Positions 1 to 8,000 of a stretch of DNA of 39,702 nucleotides are shown here, piece after piece. The DNA is from Frigoribacterium sp. MEB024 (GTDB lineage: Bacteria; Actinomycetota; Actinomycetes; Actinomycetales; Microbacteriaceae): positions 1 through 39,702 of the forward strand of contig NZ_JXQZ01000022.1 of NCBI RefSeq assembly GCF_000878135.1. The letters are read 5' to 3'. The notes under the pieces were generated by a model. It was not told where the DNA came from and did no database searches. It saw only the letters and a list, made by a program, of their open reading frames with translations. The first letter of the stretch is position 1; every line of letters begins with the position of its first letter. A program made the translations under genes and the position numbers.

Positions 1-838
1 CGCCGGCCGAGACGAGCCAGATCTGGTTGAAGACGTTGAAGTCCCAGATGATCGACAGGATCGTGATGAGCAGCAGCGTCGGCTTGAGGAAGACCAGGGT
101 GACGGTCCGGTACACGCGCCACTCGCTCGCACCGTCGAGCCGCGCGGCCTCTTTGTACTCGAGCGGGATCTGCGTCTCGGCGGCGTACATGGTCAGCGCG
201 ATGAACGGCACGGCCTGCCACACGATCAGCAGCCAGATGCTCGTGTAGGCGAGGGCTGCGTCGTTCGACCAGTCGACGTTGGTCATGTCGCCGACCAGGC
301 CGGTCTGGGTGAGCAGCCAGTTGACGACGCCGTAGCCGGGCTGGAACAGCCACTTCCAGACGATCGACGACGCCACGTTCGGCATCGCCCAGGCGAGGAT
401 CAGCACGACGGTCACCGTGTAGCGCATCGGCGTGCCGAGCCGGGTCAGCAGGTGCGAGACGCCCGTGCCGATCAGGACGCTGCCGCCGACCATCGCGGCC
501 GTGAAGACCAGGGTGCGGACGAGCGACCACCAGAAGTCGGTGTCGGCCAGCAGGGTCGCGTACTGCTGCACGCCGACCGAGTCGTAGGCGCCGGTGAAGA
601 GCGAGCGCTGGTCGTAGTCGGTGAACGACGTGAAGACCAGGAAGACGATGGGCGCGACCGTGACGGCGAGCAGGACGATGCCCGCGGGCGACAGCAGCCA
701 GAGCGGGGCGAGCTGGCGCTTCCCACCCGGCCGCACCGGAGCCTTCCGCTCGCTCTTCGGGCGCCGGCCGCCGCCCTTCTGGTCGGGCGCCGCGCCGGGC
801 GGGGTCTCGGTGAGACCGGGGGCGATCGAGAGGGCCAC
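1..838 (-). CDS. CUT1 sugar ABC transporter permease, MalF type (3' end outside window)
   Basis: This is an inner-membrane permease subunit of a carbohydrate ABC importer. About 279 codons are visible and the C-terminus lies beyond the left edge. A basic, Pro/Gly-rich cytosolic N-terminus of about 40 residues precedes several hydrophobic segments. The ATPase-docking loop of this family (EAA motif) reads EAARLDGASEWRVYRTVTL. The GTG start at 838 is preceded by AGAGG at suitable spacing. The gene follows the binding-protein gene 945-2273 by 106 nt that hold a strong stem-loop, so the two are probably one transcript with the permease expressed at a lower level. A MalG-type partner is expected just outside the window. 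The substrate cannot be read from the sequence. Confidence 0.9.
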   Translation of the reverse strand, partial: MALSIAPGLTETPPGAAPDQKGGGRRPKSERKAPVRPGGKRQLAPLWLLSPAGIVLLAVTVAPIVFLVFTSFTDYDQRSLFTGAYDSVGVQQYATLLADTDFWWSLVRTLVFTAAMVGGSVLIGTGVSHLLTRLGTPMRYTVTVVLILAWAMPNVASSIVWKWLFQPGYGVVNWLLTQTGLVGDMTNVDWSNDAALAYTSIWLLIVWQAVPFIALTMYAAETQIPLEYKEAARLDGASEWRVYRTVTLVFLKPTLLLITILSIIWDFNVFNQIWLVSAG

Positions 839-888
839 GGTTCCTCTTTCGGTTCGAGTCCAGGAGGTGCGGGTCGAGGGGGGTGGGA

Positions 889-918
889 GCGTCGCGCGAT
901 CAGGTGGTCGCGCGACGC
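889..918. promoter_or_regulatory. Intercistronic stem-loop between binding protein and permease
   Basis: An 11-bp perfect stem (left arm 889-899, right arm 908-918, built on CGTCGCGCGA/TCGCGCGACG) closes an 8-nt loop; a few more pairs are possible beyond one mismatch. It lies between two co-directional transporter genes. Such stem-loops often stabilise the upstream binding-protein message or partly terminate transcription before the permease. There is no T tract, so full termination is not implied. Confidence 0.55.
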
Positions 919-944
919 CCCCGGGTGCTGCCGAGGGCTCGGTG

Positions 945-2273
945 CTAGTCGTTCAGCGCCTCGTCGGTGGCCTCGTCGAAGGACTTCGCGGCCGCCTCGG
1001 GCGACTTCGAGCCCGAGACCACCGAGGAGAAGAGCTGGTTGATGCTCTTGTCGCCCTCGAGGGCCGCCCAGTTCGCGCTGGCCGGCGTGGCCTTCGAGTT
1101 GAGCGCGGCGTCGAAGAAGCCCTTCTGGATCGGCGTCACCACGCTGCCGGCCGCCTCGATGCCCTCTTCGCTGTTCGGTATCCAGCCGTCGTTGCCCACG
1201 ACCCACTCGTTCTGGATGTCGGGGCTCGTGGCGATCTTCGTCCACTGCAGGGCCAGGTCGGAGTTCTGGCTCTTCGCCGCGATGCCCCAGTCCGAGCCGC
1301 CCAGCATGACCGGCTGCGTCTCACCCGACTTGCCCGGCATCGGGAAGGTGCCGAAGTCGTCGTCGGTCAGGGCGGGGTTGGCCTTCTGGATCAGGTCGAT
1401 CGAGCCGTTGGTGTGCAGGATCGTGGCCGTCTTGCCGTCGGCGAAGACCTGCGTCTGGTCGGGGGCGTCGGTGTCGAGGGTCTGCGACGCGGGCGTCGAG
1501 TAGGCGTTCTGGAACTCGGTGAAGTCCTCGAGGCCCTGCTGCGCCTCCTTGCTCTCGAGACCGGCCGTCCAGGTTCCGTCGCTCGACGTGGCGATGTCGC
1601 CGCCGGCGTCCCAGACGAACTGCATGCCCGCGTACCAGTACTGGCCGGGCAGGTAGAACGCCGAGAAGTCCGAGGCCGTGTTGGCGGCCTTCACCTTGTC
1701 GAGGTCGGCCGTGAGCTCGTCGTAGGTGGTGGGGGCCTCGGTGACGCCCGCCTCGGCCCACATCGTCTTGTTGTAGATGACGGCGCGGGCACCGGCGAAG
1801 CCGGGCACGGCGTAGAGCGAGTCGTCGACGGTCGCGGGCTCCTCGAGCCCGGTCAACCAGGTCTGCCCCTGCTTCAGGTCGTCCCGGTACGGCGTCAGGT
1901 CGAGGAGCGCGCCGTTGGCGGCGTAGCTGGCGACCTGCGTGTTGCCGAGGTCGAGCACGTCGGGTGGGGTGCTCGTGGCGAGTGCCGTGCTGATCTTGGT
2001 GGTGATGCCGTCCCACTGCTGGATCTGGACGTCGACGTCGGCGCCCGTCTGCTTCGTGAACTCCTCGTTGACGGCATCGATGGTCTCGGGCGTGTAGTCG
2101 CCCGTCATCACCCAGACCGTCAGGGTCTTGCCGTCACCCTTGGTGGTGGGCACGGCCTGGGGCTCGTCGGACGAGCTGCCGCCCGTGCCCGAGCTCGAGC
2201 AGGCGGTCAAGGCGAGTGCCGCGGCCAGGCCCAGGGCCCCGACCGCCGTGTAGCGTTGGATTCGCAATTTCAT
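945..2273 (-). CDS. Extracellular sugar-binding lipoprotein of ABC importer (family 1)
   Basis: This 442-residue lipoprotein captures a sugar or oligosaccharide outside the membrane and delivers it to the permease encoded at 1-838. The N-terminus is a lipoprotein signal peptide: basic start MKLRIQR, hydrophobic core, lipobox LTAC with the lipidated Cys at residue 25, then a Ser/Gly-rich tether. The body has typical family-1 features (TLTVWVMTGDYTPETID, the DVLDLGNTQVASYAANG segment, and YNKTMWAEAGV). The ATG at 2273 gives a standard signal peptide, although its GAGGAG sits unusually close to the codon; an upstream in-frame ATG at 2303 is the alternative. The gene lies 172 nt after the ROK repressor gene and is probably controlled by it. 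The ligand is unknown. Confidence 0.9.
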   Translation of the reverse strand: MKLRIQRYTAVGALGLAAALALTACSSSGTGGSSSDEPQAVPTTKGDGKTLTVWVMTGDYTPETIDAVNEEFTKQTGADVDVQIQQWDGITTKISTALATSTPPDVLDLGNTQVASYAANGALLDLTPYRDDLKQGQTWLTGLEEPATVDDSLYAVPGFAGARAVIYNKTMWAEAGVTEAPTTYDELTADLDKVKAANTASDFSAFYLPGQYWYAGMQFVWDAGGDIATSSDGTWTAGLESKEAQQGLEDFTEFQNAYSTPASQTLDTDAPDQTQVFADGKTATILHTNGSIDLIQKANPALTDDDFGTFPMPGKSGETQPVMLGGSDWGIAAKSQNSDLALQWTKIATSPDIQNEWVVGNDGWIPNSEEGIEAAGSVVTPIQKGFFDAALNSKATPASANWAALEGDKSINQLFSSVVSGSKSPEAAAKSFDEATDEALND

Positions 2274-2373
2274 CTCCTCGTCGTCGAAGCGGGGATGCCG
2301 CATCGCTGTGGTCCCGGCCCGCGCTCGCACAAGCGTCGGGTCGGGAATGCGGCACGGGCCGGGGCCCTCGCCG

Positions 2374-2396
2374 CCTCCGGGGGTGGGCCCCCGAGG
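2374..2396. other. Hairpin between ROK repressor gene and binding-protein gene
   Basis: The leftward strand reads CCTCGGGGG, a short CCA loop, then CCCCCGGAGG. This gives a nine-pair stem with one bulged base. It lies in the 172-nt gap between two co-directional genes, which holds no recognisable gene. It could be a partial terminator that separates repressor and transporter expression. There is no T tract, and GC-rich gaps form hairpins easily. Confidence 0.3.
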
Positions 2397-2445
2397 TCTG
2401 TGGTGGGGCGTTCGCCCCGGGCGGCCGACGAGCCGCTCGCCGGGG

Positions 2446-3633
2446 TCACGTCAACCCCAGTTCGGCCTGCAGCACGAACGACGCCGCACCCCGCAGGGCG
2501 AGGTCGGTGCCGCTGCCCGCGATGCTCATGGTCAGGCCGTTGCTCACGGCCGACAGCGTGCGCTGCCGCACGGTGTCGCGGGCGGCCCGCAGCAGGGCGC
2601 CCTCGACCAGGTCGGCGGGGCCCGACAGCACGACCTCGTCGATGTTGAGCGCACTGATGATGGGGGCGAGCACGAGGCCGAGCGCGCGGCCGGCGTCGTG
2701 CAGCACCGCCCCGCGCGATCCCTCGTCGTGCTGCAGGAGGCGCGCCCTCAGCTGCGGGGCGGCCAGCACCTCCTCGAGGCAACCGCGTCGACCGCACGCG
2801 CACACGTCGCCGTTCTCGTCGACCGTCACGTGCCCGATCTCACCGGCCGAGAACTGGTCGCCCTCGACGAGCGAGCCGGCCACGACCAGCCCGACGCCGA
2901 CACCGTGGTCGATGGTCACGACCATGAGACTCTGCCCGGCCGGGGCCCGCCCGCTCGCGCCCTGACCGGCCGCGGTCTGCCCGGCCGCGGTCTGCCCGGC
3001 CGCGGCCTGACCGGCCGTCTCGCCAAAGGTGCGGATGCCCACGGCCGCGGCGTTGGAGTCGTTGCCGACGTGGACCGGCAACCCGACATGGTCGGCGAGC
3101 CGGGACCGAAGGGGCAGGTCGTACCAGCCGAGGTGGACGGCCGTGCGCACGATGCCGTCGTGGTCGACGATGCCGGGGGTCGCGACCCCGACACCGAGCA
3201 GCGGGCGGGTCGTGCGCGAGCGGAGGTCGTCGACGAGCCGCTCGACCAGGGACACGGCGGCCTCACCGACGGCACCCTCGAGCTCGACGCCGGCCCGCTC
3301 GACGACTCCGCCCCGCAGGTCGACGACGGCCCCCACGAAACGGTCGGCGCTCGACAGGTCGACCGTGACGATGTGGAAGGCGTCCGACTCGATGCCGACC
3401 AGCGTCGCCGGTTTGCCGACCCGGGCGTCGTCGCGGACGCCGAGCTCGCGAGCGATGCCGTCGTCGATCAGTTCGGCGACGAGCGCGGAGACGGTGGGTC
3501 GCGTCAGACCCGAGCGGCGAGCCAGGTCGGCCCGACTCATCGAGCCGTCGCGGTAGAGCGCCTCGAGGACGAGCGAGCGGTTGTGCGCGCGGACGGGCGG
3601 TTGCTGCTGCCGGGTGATCGTCGTGGTGGTCAC
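2446..3633 (-). CDS. ROK-family transcriptional repressor of sugar-uptake operon
   Basis: This is a sugar-responsive repressor with an N-terminal winged helix-turn-helix (MSRADLARRSGLTRPTVSAL, about residues 35-55) fused to a ROK sugar-kinase-like domain. The latter shows the GVGVATPGIVD segment, the NDSNAAAVG helix and a zinc motif GHVTVDE...CACGRRGCLEE. It is about 395 residues with the GTG start at 3633, which has GAGAGGA 7 nt upstream; the in-frame ATG at 3657 lacks a good ribosome site. A low-complexity stretch of roughly 20 residues ([T/A]AAGQ repeats, about residues 205-225) interrupts the domain between the NAAA helix and the next strand. It lies upstream of, and co-directional with, the importer genes and diverges from a ROK kinase. 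It probably binds the two inverted repeats in the divergent region. Confidence 0.88.
   Translation of the reverse strand: MTTTTITRQQQPPVRAHNRSLVLEALYRDGSMSRADLARRSGLTRPTVSALVAELIDDGIARELGVRDDARVGKPATLVGIESDAFHIVTVDLSSADRFVGAVVDLRGGVVERAGVELEGAVGEAAVSLVERLVDDLRSRTTRPLLGVGVATPGIVDHDGIVRTAVHLGWYDLPLRSRLADHVGLPVHVGNDSNAAAVGIRTFGETAGQAAAGQTAAGQTAAGQGASGRAPAGQSLMVVTIDHGVGVGLVVAGSLVEGDQFSAGEIGHVTVDENGDVCACGRRGCLEEVLAAPQLRARLLQHDEGSRGAVLHDAGRALGLVLAPIISALNIDEVVLSGPADLVEGALLRAARDTVRQRTLSAVSNGLTMSIAGSGTDLALRGAASFVLQAELGLT
2962..3021. repeat. 15-bp tandem repeat (4 units) inside the ROK repressor gene
   Basis: Four adjacent 15-bp units (2962, 2977, 2992 and 3007), core CTGnCCGGCCGCGGT, the last one degenerate. 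The unit is a multiple of three, so the gene stays open and encodes a repeating AAGQ-type pentapeptide. Copy-number change by slippage would lengthen or shorten a loop without a frameshift. Confidence 0.85.
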
Positions 3634-3730
3634 GGGCGCGTCCTCTCGTCTCGGCATCGTCGCCGACCTCGGACCCGGTGAGAGGGCCCGTCGGCAGCGG
3701 TGCCGGGTGGCGTCGCCGTGGTGGCGTGCC

Positions 3731-3753
3731 GTTAGTAAATGGGCCTTACAAAC
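3731..3753 (-). promoter_or_regulatory. Candidate ROK operator 1, overlapping the repressor promoter
   Basis: Read leftward this is GTTTGTAA-N7-TTACTAAC, an inverted repeat with 7 of 8 arm positions matching. Its right arm contains the -10 element of the leftward promoter, so a bound protein would block the repressor-importer transcript. A close relative lies at 3855-3873 in the opposite orientation. Binding by the adjacent ROK protein is inferred. Confidence 0.55.
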
Positions 3754-3762
3754 ACGTGTCAA
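3734..3762 (-). promoter_or_regulatory. Promoter of ROK repressor/importer operon
   Basis: TTGACA (3757-3762) and TTTACT (3734-3739), separated by 17 nt, read leftward. This is close to the housekeeping sigma consensus. Transcription would begin near 3727, giving a leader of about 95 nt before the GTG at 3633. Confidence 0.6.
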
Positions 3763-3841
3763 GGTACGTGGCGGCGAGTTTACGCACACGAAACACCGGC
3801 GGTCAACACCCGAAACATCGGGCTCCTCCCGTGCGATCCCC

Positions 3842-3870
3842 TTGCCGAGACCTGGTTCGTAAGCTTTACT
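3842..3870 (+). promoter_or_regulatory. Promoter of ROK kinase transcript
   Basis: TTGCCG (3842-3847) and TTTACT (3865-3870), separated by 17 nt. The -10 sequence TTTACTAAC is identical to that of the divergent promoter. The expected transcription start falls at about 3877-3878, on the ATG of a 32-codon ORF, so the transcript may be leaderless. Confidence 0.5.
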
Positions 3871-3873
3871 AAC
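3855..3873 (+). promoter_or_regulatory. Candidate ROK operator 2, overlapping the kinase promoter
   Basis: GTTCGTAA-GCT-TTACTAAC, the same half-sites as at 3731-3753 but with a 3-nt instead of a 7-nt spacer. It covers the -10 element of the rightward promoter. The two sites point outward, each toward the gene it would control. Confidence 0.5.
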
Positions 3874-3877
3874 AAAC

Positions 3878-3976
3878 ATGTCCACGCCCGCCACCGTGTC
3901 CGTCGCCGCGCCTCACGGCGCCTTCGGCGGTGCGCCGGCGGGACCGTCCGCAGCCGGGTCGACGGAGTGGCCGTGA
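3878..3976 (+). CDS. Possible 32-residue leader peptide before the ROK kinase
   Basis: The ATG at 3878 opens 32 codons (start MSTPATVSVAAPHG, end GSTEWP) and stops in a GTGA overlap with the GTG start of the kinase at 3973. The ATG has no Shine-Dalgarno sequence but lies 7 nt after the presumed -10, as in leaderless actinobacterial transcripts. If translated, it would couple ribosome arrival to kinase initiation. The Ala/Gly/Pro-rich peptide resembles no family known to me. The ORF could be fortuitous, since open frames are common at this G+C content. Confidence 0.35.
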   Translation: MSTPATVSVAAPHGAFGGAPAGPSAAGSTEWP

Positions 3977-4899
3977 GGGTCGGCCTCGACATCGGCGGCA
4001 CCAAGATCGACGCGGTCGTCGTCGACGGGTCCGGAGCCCCCGTCCATCGCCTCCGCCTGCCCACGGGGTTCGGCCCTGACTCCGTGTTGGCCAACGCGGT
4101 CGCGGCGGTCACCTCGTCGGCGGATCGCGTCGGTGTCGCCGTCGGGGCCTTCGAGTCGGTGGGCGTCGGCATCCCCGGCCTGGTCGACGGCGCCACCGGG
4201 CGCGTGCGGCACGCCGTGAACATCGGCTTCGACGACGTCGCCGTGGGGCCCACGCTGAGCGCCCGGCTCGGGGTCCCGGTCCGGGTCGAGAACGACGTCA
4301 ACGCGGCCGCCCTGGGCGCCTACCTCGCCATGTCGCTGTCGGGTTCGGTCGGCTACCTCAACCTCGGCACCGGCCTCGCCGCGGGCCTCGTCGTGGACGG
4401 CGAACTCTGGCGCGGCTCGCGAGGCGTCTCGGGCGAGATCGGTCACGTCCCCGTCGACCCCGGGGGCGAGCTCTGCCCGTGCGGGCAGCGTGGCTGCCTC
4501 GAGACCGTCGCTGCCGGTGCCGCGGTGTCACGCCACTGGCCGACCGAGGGGGCGTACCCGGCCGTGGCGCTGTTCGCGGCGGCCGACGCCGGCGACCCCG
4601 AGGCCGTCCGCGTGCGTGCCGACCTCGCGGCGGGGGTGGCGGCCGCGGTGCGCCTCCTCGTCCTGACGACCGACGTGGACTCCGTCGTGATCGGCGGCGG
4701 GCTCAGCAACCTGGGTCGCCCCCTGCTCGACGACGTCGCCGGGGTGCTCGACCGGTGGGCGGCGGGGTCGCCGTTCCTCGCCTCGCTCGAGCTGTCGTCG
4801 CGCATCGAGCTGCTGCCGCCGGGCTTTCCCGTGGCGGCCGTCGGCGCGGCCACGGTCGGAGCCCGCGGGACGCCCACGGCGACCGCAGCCGCCGTCTGA
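3973..4899 (+). CDS. ROK-family sugar kinase (glucokinase/mannokinase-like)
   Basis: A 308-residue cytosolic kinase that phosphorylates a hexose or N-acetylhexosamine with ATP. It has the phosphate-binding start VGLDIGGTKID, the catalytic segment ENDVNAAALGAY with the general-base Asp, the adenosine-site strand LNLGTGLAAGLV, and the ROK zinc motif GEIGHVPVDP...CPCGQRGCLE. There is no helix-turn-helix, so it is an enzyme and not a repressor. The GTG at 3973 is chosen because CGGAG lies 5-6 nt upstream and the DIGGTK motif then falls at the usual place; a GTG at 3967 is possible. It diverges from the repressor at 2446-3633. Given the alpha-mannosidase operon nearby, mannose is a plausible substrate, but ROK specificity cannot be read from these motifs. 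Confidence 0.88.
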   Translation: MRVGLDIGGTKIDAVVVDGSGAPVHRLRLPTGFGPDSVLANAVAAVTSSADRVGVAVGAFESVGVGIPGLVDGATGRVRHAVNIGFDDVAVGPTLSARLGVPVRVENDVNAAALGAYLAMSLSGSVGYLNLGTGLAAGLVVDGELWRGSRGVSGEIGHVPVDPGGELCPCGQRGCLETVAAGAAVSRHWPTEGAYPAVALFAAADAGDPEAVRVRADLAAGVAAAVRLLVLTTDVDSVVIGGGLSNLGRPLLDDVAGVLDRWAAGSPFLASLELSSRIELLPPGFPVAAVGAATVGARGTPTATAAAV

Positions 4900-4922
4900 C
4901 CGCCCCCACACCGCTGAGCCCC

Positions 4923-4980
4923 CACACCGCCGTGCTGCCACACCGCCGTGCTGCCACACCGCCGTGCTGCCACACCGCCA
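4923..4980. repeat. 16-bp tandem repeat (3.6 units) downstream of ROK kinase
   Basis: The unit CACACCGCCGTGCTGC starts at 4923, 4939 and 4955; a 10-nt partial copy begins at 4971. It lies between the kinase stop codon and a long terminator hairpin. A diverged copy (CACACCGCTGAGCCCC) precedes it at about 4907. No coding role is evident. Confidence 0.9.
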
Positions 4981-4984
4981 TGAA

Positions 4985-5024
4985 ATGGTCACAGCACCAG
5001 GAGTAAACCTGGCGCTGTGACCAT
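4985..5024. terminator. Bidirectional terminator hairpin between convergent genes
   Basis: Two 17-nt arms (4985-5001 and 5008-5024) pair with a single mismatch around the 6-nt loop AGTAAA. It separates the rightward ROK kinase from the leftward alpha-mannosidase and so could end both transcripts. No T tract follows on either strand, as is usual in high-GC actinobacteria. Confidence 0.8.
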
Positions 5025-5053
5025 CTCGTGGCGCAGTGCCGACAGGTGCGGCG

Positions 5054-8000
5054 CTACGCCCGGGCCACCCGCAGCGTCACGATCTCGAACGGGCGCAGCG
5101 TCAGCTCGACGGCCGAACCCGCGATCCATCGACCCGCCCCGGCGGTGCCCGGCTCGAGCTCACGCTCGATCAGGTCGGTGCGCCACGCCTCGCCGAACCC
5201 GCTGTCGGCGTCGACCGTGATCGTGGTCGCCGCCCGCGCACCGCGTGCCTCGTACAGCCGCACGATCAGGTCACCCGAGCGGTCCTCGGCCAGCTTGACC
5301 GCCTCTACCAGCACCGCGGCCGACGACGACGTGACGAGCGGTGCCACGGCCGCTCCGGACGACCCGGCGACCCGCCGGACGGGCAGGTTGAGGCGGTAGC
5401 CCGCGGTCGCCGCGTCCAGCACGTCGGGCGCGACCCGCACCGACGAGCGCAGGACGTGCCGCCCTTGGTCGGCGTGGGGGTCGGGGAAGGTCGGTGCCCG
5501 CAGCAGCGACTGCCGCACGAGCGTCGTCGTGCCGCCGTCGCCGCCCTCGGCCGTGTCGCGGGTGCTCCGCGTGATGTCGTGGCCGTAGGTGGCGTCGTTC
5601 GCCACGGCGACGCCGAAGCCGGGCTCGGTGACGTGCACCCAGCGGTGCGCGACGGTCTCGAACCGGGCGAAGTCCCACGACGTGTTCTGGTGGGTCGGGC
5701 GCTGCACGTGACCGAACTGCACCTCGGAGGCGGCCCGGTCGGCGTGCACGTCGAGCGGGAACGCCAGCTTGAGCAGCTTCTGCCGTTCGTGCCAGTCGAC
5801 CTCGGTCTGCACGTGCAGTTCGGCCTCGCCGTCGTCGAGCCACCAGCGCTGCACGATGGTCGAGTCGCCGACACGACGCGTCACGACGAGCGCCCCGCCG
5901 TCGGCGACGACCGACTCGGCCTCGAGCAGGTCGGTGCGGACGTTCTTGTAGGCCTGGTCGACGTCCCACGCGTCCCACTGGTTGGGGGTGTCGCGGAAGA
6001 GCTGCAGCAACCCGAGCCGCGAGCCCGGGGCGACGAGGTCGCGCCCCGACGTGGCGTCGACCAGGGAGGCGACCAGGCCGTCCCCGTCGAACACGGCGCG
6101 CACGAGCCCGTTGTCGAGCACCCAACCGCCGTCGGAGCCGACCGGCGTGACCGACCCGACCCCCGCCTCCTGCGCCTGACCCGCTGCCGACCCGGCCGAC
6201 GCGTCGACCCCCGCGGCCGGGACAGGACCGGCATTGAAGGTGGTCGTCGCCGACCCCGACCCTGCGAGCGCCCGCTGGGCCGAGCCGATGATCGCCTCGA
6301 GCTGCTCGGCGACCCGCGCGTAGTGCCGCTCGGCCTCGTGGTGCACCCAGGCGATCGACGAACCGGGGAGGATGTCGTGGAACTGCTGCAGCAACACGAC
6401 GTGCCAGATCTCTTCGAGCTCGTCGTACGGGTAGTCGAGCAGGCCGCGTGCGGTCGCCGTGGCGCTCCACAGCTCGGCCTCGCGCAGCAGGTGCTCGCTG
6501 CGCCGGTTGCCCTGCTTGGTGCGGGCCTGCGACGTGTACGTCCCGCGGTGGAACTCGAGGTACATCTCGCCCGACCACACGGCCGGGTCCGCGAGCTCTG
6601 ACCGTGCCTGCGCGAAGAAGGAGGCTGGGGTGCCGACGGTCACGCGTGGCGAGCCCTCGAGGTCGCCGGCCCGTCGCGCGGCCGCCATCATCTCGCGGGT
6701 CGGGCCGCCGCCGCCGTCGCCCCAGCCGAACGGGACGATCGAGACGTTCGAGTACCCCTTCTCGGCGTAGCCGCGCTCGGCGTGGGCGAGCTCGGCCGGC
6801 GAGAGGTCGGAGTTGTAGGTGTCCACGGGCGGGAAGTGCGTGAACACCCGGCTGCCGTCGATGCCCTCCCACAGGAAGGTGTGGTGCGGCATGCGGTTCG
6901 TCTCGTTCCAGGACTCCTTCTGGGTGAAGAACGAGCTGGCGCCGGCCGCGCGGGCGATCTGCGGCATGGCGCCCGTGTAGCCGAACGAGTCGGGCAGCCA
7001 GACCTCGTCGGCGTCGACGCCGAACTCGCGGAGGAAGAACCCCTTGCCCGCGACGAACTGACGGGCGAGCGCCTCGCCACCGGGCATGTTGGTGTCGGAC
7101 TCGACCCACATGCCGCCGACGGGCACGAAGCGGCCCTCGGCGACCTTCTGCTTCACCCGTTCGAACAGCTCGGGGTAGCGCTCCTTCAACCAGGCGTACT
7201 GCTGCGCGCTCGAGGCGGCGAACACGACGTCGGGGTCGTCGTCCATCAGGGCGACCACGTTCGAGAAGGTGCGCGCGACCTTGCGCTGCGTCTCGCGCAC
7301 GGGCCAGAGCCAGGCCGAGTCGATGTGGGCGTGGCCCGTCGCGACGACCCGGTGGGCGCTCGCGTTCGCCGGCGCGGCGAGCACGTCGGCGAGCGCGGCC
7401 CGACCGGCCGTCGCCGACCCCGCGACGTCGGCGTGGTCGACGACGTCGCACATCCGGTCGAGGGCCCGCAGGATCTCGTGCCGTCGCGGCGAGGTCAGCT
7501 CGAGGGTGCGCATCAGCCCGACGAGCGTCCAGACGTCTCGGTCGAGTTCGGCGACGACCTCGTCGCGTTCGGCGAGCACGATGCTGCGCAGGGCGTAGAT
7601 CGGGGCGTCGCCCGCGGTCTCGGGGTCGCCCAGCGGCGTCTCGCCGTGGAAGTCGTCGCCGCCGATGTCCGGGTTCGACGCCGCCTCGACGTAGACGTCG
7701 ATCGTGCTGCCCGGGGTCACGCCCGCACCGATCGCCGTCAGCGGCACGTAGCCGTTGTACGGCTCGATCGCCTTGACGATCGTGCCGTCGGGCCGCCAGA
7801 CGAGGCCCTCGGCCTGGAACCCGGGCTGGCGGATGCTGAAGCCGAGGTCGACGACGAGTTCGAGGGCGGTCGCCGGATCGGTGCCGAAGCCGTCGGGCAC
7901 CGTCCCCGTGACGTGGAACCACGTGGTGCCCCACGGTCGGCTCCACGGCGAGCCGACGGCGAACGGCTCGTACGTCTGCGAAACGGCCTCGGCGAAGGGG

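Noticed and set aside
3657-3894. N-terminal extension of the ROK repressor to 482 residues
   Set aside because: The extension crosses the promoter and operator region and has no family similarity; the GTG at 3633 has a good ribosome site.
4923-4980. Short CRISPR-like array
   Set aside because: The 16-bp units are directly adjacent with no spacers and there are no cas genes, so it is a simple tandem repeat.
5271-7946. 891-codon open frame on the - strand
   Set aside because: Out-of-frame reading of the GH38 mannosidase; Arg-rich without motifs, while the true frame has the catalytic residues.
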